Positions 36,659-49,406 of a DNA stretch of 64,000 nt are shown piece after piece (positions within the stretch are counted from its first letter, which is position 1; every line of letters begins with the position of its first letter). This DNA comes from Adineta vaga. Its lineage: Eukaryota; Rotifera. The stretch lies in assembly GCA_021613535.1 (NCBI GenBank), contig CP075493.1, forward strand, positions 6,262,001 to 6,326,000. The letters are read 5' to 3'. The notes below the pieces were generated by a model that was given only the letters and a program-made list of their open reading frames with translations, did not search any database and had not been told where the DNA came from. The position numbers and the translations under genes were made by a program.

Positions 36659-39600
36659 CTAACGACGACGTCGACCACGTTTCGCTTTTGGTGTTAATCT
36701 AAAATACAAATAAAATCCACTATTAGATATCATTTAATCGTCTCTAGAAAACATTTCTACTAAGATAGTCTGTATATCTCGAACTTACATTGTTTTATTT
36801 CCATTAAGATGCTGTTGTGGATCATATTTAAGAACTAAATCAGTTGCTTCTGGATGTCGTTCTATATACGCTTGTTTTGCTTCATCATAAGCTAAACGCA
36901 TTTCTTCTTGATGTAATTGCACAACATCATTTATCGCTCCACATTTTTCATTATTATTAAAATGTTCATAACCTTTGATCGGTTTACGACAAACATAACA
37001 CATTGATGCACCACACGCACAAGTCATTTTATTGCAACCTATTGAATAATATAAGCGAAAGAATTTTGGTAAGTGCAGGAAAATTCATTCAAAATTGTAT
37101 ACCTTCAAGCTTATAAAATCGTTGTTTACATTTATAACAAATTCGAATCATCGCTTCTGAAACACGATTTTCAATAAATGTTCGCATATCTAATTCATCT
37201 TTTTTCTCAACTTCATCACATCGTAATGGAATATGATTTGATTCTCCACAACTTCGACAGGTTTCTTTCAAACATTCTTGATTTAAACAACGAAAAACAC
37301 GTTCATTCGGATCATCAATAACTAGAATCATAAATGACATTTTTTCTAAAGTCACTTCTATGGATTAGAAAGAATTGCTTAACTTACTTGTTCCAAATGT
37401 ACAAAATTTACATTGTTCAAAATTTGAAATATTCGCTCGACGTAATTCTTCTTGTTGGATTTTAATAAGTAATCGAGAAAAAAGTGTCGGTGCCAATAAA
37501 TGACCCATTAATGATGTGGAATATTCTGATTTACATGTCGGATTTAAACATGTAAAAAAACATTCACCATTCGATATAAAACCATTCTCAATATAATTTC
37601 TTATACATGTTCTATAGAAAATGAATGTAGAAAGTAAAACTAGGCAGTTGAAACAGCCTACCGACAAAATCGATGATCATTATCACATTTAATCATATCA
37701 TCATCAAGTAATTGATCATCACAGCAACATTCACATGTTTGTAATGTTCCATTCAATGCTGCATCATGAATTTGTTCATCACGTAAATCTTTTTTCCGTG
37801 TCAAATATTCTTTAATGAGAAGAAGAAAAAAAAAGAAAAATTACTGCCAGATTAAAACATTCAAACAAGAAAGAAAACAATCTAATCTCTCATTATTTCT
37901 GTAAATCTTGAATATAATAAATCACGTCATCTTCTTTATCTCGTGTATAGAACATATCTCTTGATTTAGTTCTTAATATTGGATGTTCTTGACAAATTTG
38001 AACGAAACGATTCAGTAGTTCAGCGGATGGTTGACGTGTTCGTGTCATTAAATCAATGCCTGCACTAGTGAAAAGTGTTGAGCCAAACATTGTTGCTACC
38101 CATTGATAGGGCTGATCAGCAGGTGTTTCATCATCAACAAAAACAAAACCAAACTGACTAGTGAATAATTTCATCGCACCATTTCCTCGCCATTGAAAAC
38201 GACTTGGTTTCAACGTTGATTGAGTATCGATCCCACTGATACTCGTTGGTGTGTAATGTGAAAAAGGTCGTTTAGTATAATATTCAACAAGATCATTGAT
38301 ACGTACATGTCCATCAGGTAACGTATCACGAATTGAATATGTTATTGTTGGTGCTAATCTACTTTTCCACATGTTAAGATTTGTGGCATAAATATGCCAA
38401 AGACCCAAAGCACGATTAGGATTGAATTCCATTACACTTGCTTCATCGATTTCTTTCGATGACATGATGAGTATTGTGTCGAAAGATAGTTTGCCTTTGT
38501 TTTCGATCAATAAAGCAAATGCGTCCGGTAGCGTTTACGCGTCAATGAAGAATGGGTTGGTTAGAAGAAGAAAAAAAAAGCGAGAACTGACTAAACGTGT
38601 TTTTCTTTCTTTCGTTCTGTTTTTTTCTTAACGGTAAATAACATTACGACACAAAAGCATGTATTCTTTTGATCAAACTATTCTTTCCTGTACTTACTCA
38701 CCTATAATTTCATCTTCATGTTTTGTATAACACAATTCCTAGACGAAAGAAATGTTCATTAGTGAAAATGAATATTAAAAAAGAGTCTTACTTTGTAAAA
38801 TATCTCATCAGGAATATCAGGAATTGAAAGCGCTGCTCGAGCTCGTTGATTCATTCGTTTTGGAACAGCTAAAATCAAGTTTCAATGGAAACTTCAGAAT
38901 TTTCTTTACTTGAGATCGTTTTACCGTTAAGAGATTTGTTTCGATGATGATTTGAATTCATATGATATGTAAAAAATTCTTCTCGAAGTTGTTTCATAGC
39001 TGGTGCAAAACGATAATTATTAGTTTCTAACATCTGTTTGATATAATCACTGGACATTCGAACAAAAGCATTGGCTAAATAAATATAGGCATGTGTTTTA
39101 TATGATTCCGAAACATTCTTCGTTCGATCATAGAAATATTCTAATGGATTTGGAAATGTTTTGAGAAATTCTTCAACTTCAAATTTTGGATTACGTAAAT
39201 TTTCTTTTAATCGTTCATTACGTAAACGTTCTAATTTTTCTGTTAATTTTACATAACCATGTTCGATAAGACTTGTAATTAATGTATTTAAATCTGGTTT
39301 ATTCGATGAATTATCAAGAAATTTCATATAGGATTCTAATGCATAATCAGGATCAATATCTGGTAAAATAGCAAGTAAACGATGATACTCATCTGGAATA
39401 AAACCATCATCAATATTCATATCATCAAATGATCGTTTCGTAGTGGTGGTGGAGGAGGAGGTGGAGGACTGAACAGCATCATAGGAAAGTAATTCATTAA
39501 CAATATCATCATACCAATTTGGATTTGATTCATTTTTTAAACGAATATAAACATCTTTAATATGATCATGTGGAATTGAATTGAAGACATCGTAGAGAGT

Positions 39601-39914
39601 TTGAAGAGTATCATCAGTAATTGTTGGCGTAACTGTCGTTGTCACAGTGGTCGACGGTTCTGTTGTATAGATATCTTTTGTAGGATCAGTTACTTTACCA
39701 AACGAAAGAATTTCTGCAGCAATATTTGAACAAATTGTTTCAATTGAGGCAGTACGATGTATATGCCATCCGATGATTTCAAGAGGAACTTGAACACCAG
39801 GAAATATATCATGTAAACGATCACGTATGACAATGACGGATGGATGCTAAGAAATATAAATTGGTTTTCGATATAAGAAAAATGTAGTTATCTTACAAGA
39901 TTTGCATCCGTCAT
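36659..39914 (-). CDS. RNF216/TRIAD3-like RBR E3 ubiquitin ligase
   Basis: RING-between-RING ligase; RNF216 builds K63-linked chains and acts in autophagy and innate signalling. Nine exons: 39914-39897, 39846-38925, 38868-38792, 38738-38702, 37809-37662, 37611-37388, 37321-37103, 37038-36789, 36698-36659; all phases agree; 644 aa. RING1: [59 protein letters not shown]2: [29 protein letters not shown], where the catalytic cysteine is the one after NKMT (CACGAxMCYxC). KPIKGYEHF matches RNF216 SINGYDHF. The N-terminus has the acidic [20 protein letters not shown] segment also typical of RNF216, and the C-terminus ends in a basic RGRRRR. Intron 4 (892 nt) contains a separate lipocalin-like gene. 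Confidence 0.93.
37893..38465 (-). CDS. Lipocalin-like protein nested in an intron of the RNF216-like gene
   Basis: 190 aa, intronless, same strand as the host gene and entirely within its intron 38701-37810. The start [19 protein letters not shown] has the lipocalin GxW motif followed by beta-strand-like alternation. [23 protein letters not shown] and [23 protein letters not shown] look like later barrel strands and the closing helix. No signal peptide, so probably cytosolic. Ligand unknown. The ATG at 38465 was chosen because upstream in-frame codons lack another ATG. Fold assignment is by motif only; horizontal origin or retrogene insertion would both explain the missing introns. Confidence 0.65.
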   Translation of the reverse strand: MSSKEIDEASVMEFNPNRALGLWHIYATNLNMWKSRLAPTITYSIRDTLPDGHVRINDLVEYYTKRPFSHYTPTSISGIDTQSTLKPSRFQWRGNGAMKLFTSQFGFVFVDDETPADQPYQWVATMFGSTLFTSAGIDLMTRTRQPSAELLNRFVQICQEHPILRTKSRDMFYTRDKEDDVIYYIQDLQK

Positions 39915-41926
39915 TGTGGAATATGCTGAAGAAGCAGAGGTCGCCAGTTGATCCTTAAATTTACAAGAAGAAAATGATTATCAGTTGATAATTATATTAC
40001 AATTCCGTCGGTAATTGAAGCTAGTTGTAGTATAGAATTGCACATAACAGATGAAAGTCCTTATCTGAAATGGTTGCTACGATTAACAAATAGATATATT
40101 GCTACAAAACCATCTAAAGATGGCAGACTGATACAGATTTTCAAAAACGCTTCTTTTTATTCATTTTAAATATATCATCCATCGGATATGAACAGTACTG
40201 ATATTGTTGAAACACCAGGTTTTACATGAAATCAAACTGATTATTCCGAAAGGTAATCAGCAATCTGTATTATGATGTTAGGTAAGTTTTGTGATTTGAG
40301 TTTACTTTCAAAGCGTTTTTTTATTATACGATTCTCTTGTGATTAAAGAAAGCTTATGAATCAATTTTTTTAATCAGATATTAAAACAGTAGAGCATGCA
40401 ATTTAGAAAGCAGATAGAAGTGAAAACTTTTCATGGTCTTTCATTTTTCAAATCAATAAAGAAGAACTCGGATAAAGTTGTCAACTTCTCTATACTATCT
40501 CAATTACGAAAATTATCAAAATTCCGAGTTTATTTTACACTACTTTTTATATAAGATTTGAACTCATGAATATAACTCACATTCCTCATAGTTATTTCAT
40601 TTACATATAAATAGGATACATATTAATCTTATTCAAGCACTTGTAATATGATACGGTATAGGCAAATGTGAAAGTTTAAGTACATGCACCAATATAATCC
40701 AACAATTACACCAACTTACTTTTCTTATAAAAGAACACGAAAGCGACAACAAATGGATCTATCTTTGCAAATGTATATCATCGATAATCTTTTTGGTGAC
40801 ATTAAAGTTCTTAGTAATACATTCAATCAAATATATTTATACTTCATTTCGTATTGCTTATTATTCGTAAGTAAAATGTACCTTAATCAGTTATATAAAT
40901 TGTGTATTAATGTATTCGTGAAGTAATTGCTCTGTGTCCTCCATCAATTGGTGGAAAAAGTTTCATGCATCATTCAGCAGTACACGTCAATAACGACTGA
41001 AGGAAAAAAGTACATTAAACATACTGCTATGCAGAAGCAACTCAGAAGTACTTTTCTTCTAGACATAGAAATATAAATGTTGTGTATTTTAGGTTGTTTT
41101 CGTGTTTATCTGAATGGGTGTAAGCGTTTATTTAGTCTTCCAGTAAGATTATAGAAATAATAAATACCTTTTGCGATGTTTTTCATGTATGAAGATATAT
41201 ATTTGTATTTGAAAGCATCACCTATCAGGTTATGAATTTTCTATGACGGATGGGATGGTATTGGAGAGATTTGGTTTTTTTTCGATGCGTTAGGATAGTG
41301 TTTTCTTTTTGCCGTCAATAACATATCGACAGTGAGAAGAAACTATTTGACGCGTATCGATCATAGGAAAAGTAAAATCAAGTGTGACAAGCCGTATTTT
41401 TCAATGAAGAAAAAGGTGTAGATAATAATGTTTGATTGATGAGAATAAAAGCTATAATTTGGATTATTTTATCATATATACATATATATATAAGCTAAGC
41501 ATTCATGCGTGAACTATACAAAAGACGACTCATGCATCACTGCTCACAAACATAATATATATAAAGATACACACATTTAGCCGTTCGTTATTTGGTATTG
41601 TATATGAATTAGTTTAAGCTATATTCAAACGTCAAACAGTAAGTTCAGATTTCTATTTTTTTGTTTGGAATTACAGTATTTGTAAGTCACATGTATGCTA
41701 AGTTAATTAAATACAAAAAAAAGGTGAAAATATCAATTTTATTGTTGCATACACTCTGATATTGTGAGTAGTCCGTTTAGTAGGAAACATGTCGTTTTGA
41801 TGTGTTATTTACGAATGACGCGAAGCGTAAGGAATTACTTAAATTATTAACTGAAAAAGTGAATAGAATAGAAAAAGTCAGACCGAGTATACAGACGTAT
41901 TTTTTTGTTTTCTTTTGTTTTCTTAG
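39915..41926. other. Intergenic region, 2 kb, divergent promoters
   Basis: Lies between the starts of the RNF216-like (-) and Ski-like (+) genes. One 80-codon open frame at 40684-40926 has no recognisable similarity and an intron-like composition. No RNA gene seen. Confidence 0.5.
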
Positions 41927-44900
41927 ATGGAAGAAAAAACTTCGAACATGGAGGATAATATGATACCAGTGACTTTTGTTGACGAACCTTTATTGGTCGT
42001 TCTTGATGATGACGACGATGATGGTGGTTATGCTGATGATCATAATTTTGATCTTATATCAAAAAAATCTAATGAAATCGTATCAAAATCTGTTGAAGAA
42101 CAACAAATTGATTTAGTTGAAATATCTCCGAATGGTAATTTGATATTTTAGAAATTGAATAATTGAACTTCTATATTTTCTTTCAAGAATATTTAGAAAA
42201 ACAATCCGAAATATCAATAAAAAATGCAACTAAAAAACCGAAAATATTCTATCATTCTTCAAAATCTCCTCGTGTATTAGATCAATCAAATCAACTTTTG
42301 TCAACAACTAAAAATGAGAAAAAAAAATCACAAAATCAACGACGTATTAAAAATCGATCGAAAAATAAAGATGTCTCTTCGTCAACTCATCAACAAGATC
42401 CTTATGTTATGAATCATTCTACTGATTCAATATTCTCATTTATTTCATTTGAAAATACATCGAATGTACTCACCGTCTCTCGTATGGGCTCTATATATTA
42501 TTGTATTGAAGATCTCTATTTGAAAGTTTTCTCAACATTATGTACATTAGAAGAATTCATAGATTTATTACTTAAACCTGGAATAATTCATCTGATTCCA
42601 ATGACTTTATCAGAGAAAATATCTATTGAAGAGCTTTGTTCCAAATTAAAAGAATTTAATCGAACACGTTATCGTCTTGTAACTATTAATTCAACAGAAT
42701 ATTTAAGTAAATTAAAACGACTATTATCAATACATAGAAAGGGAAAATAATCGATGTAGTTATTGAAGAAATGCAAACATTCAAATGCTCATCAATATAC
42801 ATTAATCCAAACAATAAAGGTAAATATAGCAGCAAACAATTATATTCTAATGAAAATACGTTCTTTTTAGACTCATCACATTTATTGACTAATGATGAAA
42901 TACATCAACAAAATAATTATGGATTAGATGATTTAGTTGAAACAAATAAAACAATATCGCCAAAAACAGTCTCCGAAATAATTTTAGAAAATATCTCAAA
43001 ATATATAATGACAGACAAACAAATACAAGATATGCCGTATGTGTTTTTAACTAATTTAGAAACCTTTGACTAAAGAAAAAACTACAAATTCCTAATGATG
43101 TTCATTTTTATCTTGCTGGAAAACGATTGATAGTAAAGTAATGAAAAAATGTTTGAAAGTAATATTTGAAGTCTATTTTCTCTTCTATTGATCTTAGACA
43201 GTTTTTTTTGTGTACTATTTCGTCAAACTTTATTGTTTAGTAAAGGTCATTGTTCCCAAGACTGCTATATATATTTCTAATTTTGACAAGGTCATGTTTA
43301 CATAAGAATAAAATGTTCTCATATTAAGATTTCTTTCATGATGTTGACAAAACTGATTGAAATTCAAGTATTTGAAACTATCTCTAACTTCATATAAATT
43401 CGCGTAAATAAACTAATACTTATATAGATAAAATAAAGTTGTCGTATGTTTTAATATTTCTTATTTTCTATATTTAGTTCATTCGAATCTTCGCATGACA
43501 AAATAGAAAAGTGCTCCTCTCGTCGTCCTGTAAACATTCTATTTGAACAGCACACATCAGATTTATTGGATATCAATACCAAGAAAGTGTCTATTCATAA
43601 ACCCAAGCAAATTTCACGGCCTTCAACTAGCACATCGACTACAATGCAGACTAACGGTAATACCATGTTAGAATGTCAATCAAAAACAGTTACAACTAAA
43701 TCGATGGATCAAAATAATGGTAGTCATATAATGCCAATGATTATTGAAGTAGAGGAAAATGTTGATTTTACGAAAAAGAATGGTAATTTTACTGTACAAC
43801 ATGAATTTTAGATGGCTTTACTTGAGAGAAAGAGAGATTTTAAAATTTATTAGAGATACTACAATATGGTTTCATATAGAATGATTTGTCCGACGTATAC
43901 TCACTAGTTTTTATTTCAGTATTCTAACGAAATCGAAGGAAATAATCTTTCTAGAGTGTGAAGGCGATTACGATAAGAATACTGAACTCACTTATACTCT
44001 GTAGTGTGTATCACACATGAATAATATATTATTTCAGGATCGATCATGGTTCCTTCCAATTCTCAAGAAAGATCCTCATCTAACCAAATATCATCTCAAA
44101 ACACAATTACAAATGCGTATAAATCACCATTCAAATCCGTTTCTCATTCTCATTCACAATCACAGGATCCTACGCGTCAAACACAAATACAGTCATCGCG
44201 TCATATCCTTCCTCGTGATGAATTCCTTTCATCATATGAAAATTCTGAAGACGTATTTTGTACACATCAAACTACTGAATCAAAACACTTATCCTTACAA
44301 AACATGTCTGTTCCACAAAGTCAAAATACATCCATATCTAGTCAATCATCTACGTGTTGTTTACCTTCTTGTACTTGTCAACAAACTCCAAAAGGACCAT
44401 GTTTGAGAGAAAATTCCATCTTAAAATTACCGCCATCCATATCTACTCCTCATTATGAGAGAACAATCCTTTGTAGACAACATAAAACTCCTTCATGTTC
44501 AAAATGTACTTCAACCAAAGTAATTATATCTTCAAAACAACATCATATACGGTCAACTCCTTATCCGTTAATAAAAACCTATTTTGCTCCACTCAATACA
44601 ACTCAATCAGAAATGAATAAAAAAGAAAGTCATAGATCACGTCTTCATCAGCCAGCTCCCGTCCATAATTCTTCCACATTGATTAGTCCACCCAATACTC
44701 CTAATGGTTTAACACTAACAAAGATTCCAATGAGTGGTATTAATCTCAGTAAAGCTATAGCTCGATATGGATATTCCGATATAGATAAATTACCGAAACT
44801 TGTCGTACGATATAAGAAAATATATACATTTCAAACGATCGATGTTATGGGTCAATTATTTCCAACATGGTTTAATGAACCTGATTATCGTTGTGTACAT

Positions 44901-45151
44901 TGTTTTACTTGTGATCAAGTTTTTACGCCACAACAATTTATGACACATATCGATGATGAAAAACTAGCGAATAAACAACCAATAGATATCACATCCATTG
45001 AATTATTACCATCAGAAAAATTCTCAAAACATAAAGTTGAATTGTAAGTTTTAGAAGAAGAAAAAACAAACGAGAAATCAATCATCGATTCTTTTTTTAT
45101 TTCTTTAGATGGAATCAATTTTGTTTTAATTTAGCAATTCATTCCAAGTAA
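41927..45151 (+). CDS. Divergent Ski/Sno-family transcriptional co-repressor
   Basis: Ski/Sno proteins bind SMAD4 and co-repress TGF-beta targets. Exons: 41927-42134, 42188-42706, 42760-42819, 42871-43040, 43076-43137, 43478-43782, 44038-45043, 45109-45151; phases agree; 790 aa. The first half (about residues 130-260) resembles a Ski/Sno/Dac domain: VFSTLCTLEEFIDLLLKPGI...YRLVTINSTEYL. The C-terminal part matches the SMAD4-binding SAND-like domain: YRCVHCFTCDQVFTPQQFMTHID, with the Cys/His zinc pattern of Ski [21 protein letters not shown], and a final LWNQFCFNLAIHSK where Ski has ANWRAYILLS. A long Ser/Pro/Gln-rich linker separates them. No C-terminal coiled coil. CTTAG abuts the ATG. Exon 4-5 uses a 35-nt intron (43041-43075), the only frame-keeping choice. 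Confidence 0.7.
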
Positions 45152-45898
45152 AGAAATCTTTTATTAGATAATTTCATAAAGAAAGGATTAAAATACAATT
45201 GAAATTCTTTTTCTCTTTCAGAACTGGTCAAATTGATGGCTTCATAAGATATGAAAATTTGTGAAAGACTCCTGTTTGTAAAGTGAATATTTACAATCTT
45301 AAATGTCGTTAGTCATTCGTTTGCATGAATATATTCAAACAAAAAAAAAACAGACATTTTCATTGAACATAATTTATCTGTGATATAATTGTCATTTTAT
45401 TTGAAAAACAAAACTTTCGTTGTAATATTTGTAAAGAATTGTTTTTAGTAAAAGAAAAAAGAGTTACAAATCTGCTAGTACTTGTGCACAACGACTTGTC
45501 TGATACAGATTAAAATATCATTCGATATCAATTAGTTTCTTGTCTAATTTAGATTAAAATCTTTTCGTTTTCTATAATTCTATTCTATTTATACAAGAGA
45601 AAATGAATGAATCAAATATGTTAATCAACACATTATAAATCGATATTATTGTTGTCAAAGGTTAATCTTAGATATGTACATCAAGTCTTAGACTAACTTG
45701 ATATTTGATACAAGATGGCATGTATTGTTTATATGAGAGTATTTCTATTTATCGAATGTCAAATTATGAGAATTCTAAGGTCAAAGTCTTCGCTACGGTT
45801 ATATATATATATCTTAACATACGAATACGAGTTTGTATTTTTCATCAGTGTAGATTTATATCGAAATTTAAAAATGTACAAAAACGACACACTCTATA
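45152..45898. other. Convergent intergenic region
   Basis: 747 nt between the stops of the Ski-like (+) and coiled-coil (-) genes. AT-rich; no coding exon recognised. Contains a short (TA)n run near 45800. Confidence 0.5.
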
Positions 45899-47257
45899 TT
45901 AGTTTTTTCTTGTGACAAAATTTGAACATTTGGACAGTTCATTTGTGGAAGATTTATCATCTTGTAATGTTGTAAATGCTTGAATTAATGTTAATTTATC
46001 TTGATGTAAGAGATAGATTTGTTGTTCAGCATCGGTGAGATTCTTGAGAGAAAAAAATTCGATTTACAGAAGAAGAAAAAAATAATTTACTCGAGTTGTA
46101 TTGTCAAGTTTACGTTGCAAATCATATATGAGAGAATCTTTTTCATGTAAAAGTGATTCAAGTGTACGAATATGTTCTTCAAGTTGACGACATTTGATCA
46201 TTGATGAATCATCATCATTTGTTTGCTGAGATAAATGAACAGAGTGAATGATAGAAATGAGAAGAGTAAAAGAATGTTTTAGAATACTTTTTCTATTCGA
46301 CGTACGAAAAATTCTTGTGGTCGAAACATCTTTGTTGCTGATGGTGGTGTTGGAGTTAGTAATAAGGATCTTGAGAAAATTATACATATTATAAAAGATA
46401 AAAGAATCTATTTTACCTGTACGTGATATAGACACGTTTTCTAAGGATGATCTATTGAGTAAAAGACACAAATCATAATTTGATCGTTTTGTAGTTCACT
46501 TTCTTACTGTATTCGGCTAACTGTAAACATTGGTTTTAAAGAAGATAACTAAAAGAATATTCATTAATAATATACAAAGACTTGAATTCTCATACATTTC
46601 GATTATGATCAAATGTATCATGGGACTCAGCAATGTATGTTGAATTATTTTCTTCTTCATCATTTTCGGCTTCATCTTCATTAGCAGAACCCTAAAAGAA
46701 AGATTAAATACAAATGTTATCTACAAAAACAACGATAATAACATTGAATGAAACATACGTTATCATTTTATTAAATAGTCAAACTATCATATGACTAGAA
46801 ATTAGTATTAGCATTCGGTAGAATAAAAGAAAAATCTTTTCTATACTATTTGAACTATCAAAATGACGTTAACATAGACAATATCTCTCAATCATCTGTA
46901 AAAACAATTGACAATTATTACTTAATGATATCAAGAGTTCGAGAAGTCATAAATGTCAAAGAACAAAATATAAAGTTCGTTTTCTTTTGAAAAGAAAAAA
47001 GATCCTTCATATACCTCTGTTGATGTACTCGCTAATGAAATATCATTTGGTCGAATACCAGTTGATCGACGTTTATCTCGTAAATTTCGTTTTATTCGTC
47101 GATTCATTTGTGTCATTGATTTGTTTGTTGTTGATGATTGTTTAACTATCGGTATTGTTGTCTCAGAAGAACGACTTGTTAGAATAAGATCATGATGAAA
47201 ACGGCGATCTGCAGTTGTTGGTATTTCATTTGTCGTTAGAAAAGCCGAGCGAGACAT
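45899..47257 (-). CDS. Unrecognised protein with basic N-terminus and C-terminal coiled coil
   Basis: Clear exons: 47257-47015 (MSRSAFLTTNEIPTTADRRF, basic NRRIKRNLRDKRRSTG), 46691-46596 (acidic GSANEDEAENDEEEN), 46369-46288 (LLLTPTPPSATKMFRPQEFF), 46225-46091 (coiled coil CRQLEEHIRTLESLLHEKD) and 46042-45899 (NLTDAEQQIYLLHQDKLTLI, stop TAA). Between them, small exons near 46548-46508 and 46451-46417 have good splice sites, but their phases do not add up by one base, so the middle of the transcript is uncertain (exon skipping, another donor at 46522, or a base error). The last 90 residues are a two-part coiled coil. CTAG sits directly before the ATG. No family recognised. Confidence 0.55.
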
Positions 47258-48644
47258 CTAGAATCAATGAAAACAATGATAAAATGTATGTCGAATAACA
47301 TTATTTATCCTTCAGAGCTTGTCAATGTTCTAACAATAATAACAATCGTTCGATTTGTTCGAGAGAATGTTTGATCCATATGTGTGATGTGTTTATTTAT
47401 ATTCGAACTAGTTCTGTCTTTTGCGTATTTATCATGGACAAAATCAAGACATATTGTCTACACACGTTAGTTACCATCGATGTATTCATTGTTGATTACA
47501 GTTGTTAATAGCGTGGGTTAATCATAGAGAGAAAATAAAAAAAAGAAATTTCTCTGATATGGAATATTTATCATTCTATGATTCAAGGTTAATCATAAAA
47601 AAAAGGAGAAATTCTTCAAATATGTATATTTACAGTCAGAAAAGGTTACTATAGAGGACACAAAGAAAACATGACATGATATTTTTTATTTCTTCGGTAT
47701 ATTGACAATTTATTAGAAAGAAAAAACGTTTTTTACATTGTTGTCATTTTTCGATAAGTTATCGTAATAGTTTATCGATGAGTGGGTGTTCATGATAATA
47801 TAATAGAATATGGTAACAATAAAAGAAACTCAAATTAGAGATTCACGATGTTGGTAAGCACAGAGAAACAAAACCCCAAATCGTATTAGCTAGATGTTCT
47901 TGAACAAAATCGAAGAATTGTTTGTATATGAATGTAAAAAAAAGGGTATAAATTATTATTTAATATCATCTGCAGGTAATTGTAGACTTTCAATCGATTA
48001 GTTTTCGATACAATCTCTCGAATGACGAGTTATTAGTCTCGTCCGGATTTATTAAGATTATTATCTGAATAAGTCTATGAAAGTTATCATGCTTACATAA
48101 ACATCTGTACCATAAACGTACTCTTTGCCATATCGAGGAAAACCTCATCTTATAGAAATAACTCAAGAATAATTCTTCCATGAAGTTTTTTTTGACATAT
48201 CATGTACTCATAGACAAGATATCCTTGAAAAGAGACATATTTGATAACCAAGAACAGAAATTATTAATTTCTGTAGACCTTGTTAATGAAGCTCATGAAT
48301 GTTGTTAATATCCAAATATATAATTAGTTGATCAATGATTGATATTTCAAACGCTGATTCGTTGATCTGAAATAATCAAGTAAATATAGAACAAGCTATG
48401 TACTATTTTTAGCTGCCTGATTATTATTAAAAATAGATTAAATCCTAATGAGATCAGTGAAATATTTGAATCTATTTTTCTTTTTCATTAGAAAATGCTT
48501 AAAAATAAATTATGAACTGATGCATAAAAATCAACGTCAGTTGTCGTCGATGAAATTTGATAATTTGGTTTTCTTTTAGTCGAAGTTTCTGTACATTTCT
48601 CTTGTGTTGTATTTATTTAAATTAATTAAAAAAAAGAACATAGT
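47258..48644. other. Intergenic region, 1.4 kb
   Basis: No coding exon, RNA gene or clear repeat recognised; AT-rich throughout. Confidence 0.5.
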
Positions 48645-49406
48645 TCATGATTTTAAGTTAATTTTAGGTAAAATAAATGGTCGGGATGCTGCTGTTTCTC
48701 GAGCTTTTTTACGATTAGCAGCATCTTGTTGAAGAATATTTGTATGACGATGAAAATCTTCATCCATTTTTTTCGCATCATAAACACCTTTGACGTTAGC
48801 AAGACGATTAATAATACATAGATTATCTTGATAGATAGGAATGTAACCTTTCAAAATTTTTCGACGATGATCAAGTACTTGTCGTTCACGTCGACGTTCT
48901 TGTTCAAGATACATCGTTGGATATGCACTTGGTTCACGAGCTATTTTAGCTAAGCGTTCTAATTTGATTCGATTTTCATGATAAATTCGATCATTTTCTT
49001 CTCTTTTAGCTATTTGACGATGATGCTGTTTCCATGTACGAACATTCATACGGTCAGGTGGTAAATATGAAAATGATTTTTGAGGTGAATTTGAACGTGT
49101 ACGTTGTTTCGAATGATTTGAAACTGGACTATGTTCTTTTGAATCACGATGACGATTGACTGGTGATGGTGGTCTTTGAACGACATTTTTCGAACGTTGT
49201 ATATGTTTTGAAGATGTGGATGAGTGGGATTGAGAACGAGTTAATTTTGGTGAATTCGATTGACTATTCGGATGATTGGATTGCTGTGATGTTGGTGTAT
49301 TCAATTGATTTTCTTCTTTTTGTTCACTTGAAATCTGCGAGGAACTATTTTCATTCTTAAAGATATTACTATTGTTGTTTGAATCTTGTTTTGAATCAAT
49401 CGACAT
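48645..49406 (-). CDS. CFAP97-like (hemingway-type) ciliary protein
   Basis: 253 aa, single exon. The N-terminal 110 residues are Ser/Asn/Gln-rich and disordered. The C-terminal half is a charged helix: WKQHHRQIAKREENDRIYHE, LERLAKIAREPSAYPTMYLE, then RRKILKGYIPIYQDNLCIINRLANVKGVYD. The pattern DN-x-x-[IL]-[IL]-x-R-[LI], followed by a short basic turn, is the core of the CFAP97/hemingway family, which acts in axoneme maintenance in sensory cilia and sperm. I rate the family call as moderate because the domain is short. No introns, signal peptide or membrane segment. Confidence 0.6.
   Translation of the reverse strand: MSIDSKQDSNNNSNIFKNENSSSQISSEQKEENQLNTPTSQQSNHPNSQSNSPKLTRSQSHSSTSSKHIQRSKNVVQRPPSPVNRHRDSKEHSPVSNHSKQRTRSNSPQKSFSYLPPDRMNVRTWKQHHRQIAKREENDRIYHENRIKLERLAKIAREPSAYPTMYLEQERRRERQVLDHRRKILKGYIPIYQDNLCIINRLANVKGVYDAKKMDEDFHRHTNILQQDAANRKKARETAASRPFILPKINLKS

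Noticed and set aside
40684-40926. 80-codon open frame in the intergenic region
   Set aside because: AT-rich, no recognisable motif and no good start or splice context; chance open frame.
44017-44406. 129-codon frame overlapping the Ski-like exon 7
   Set aside because: Different frame of a supported exon; no independent evidence.
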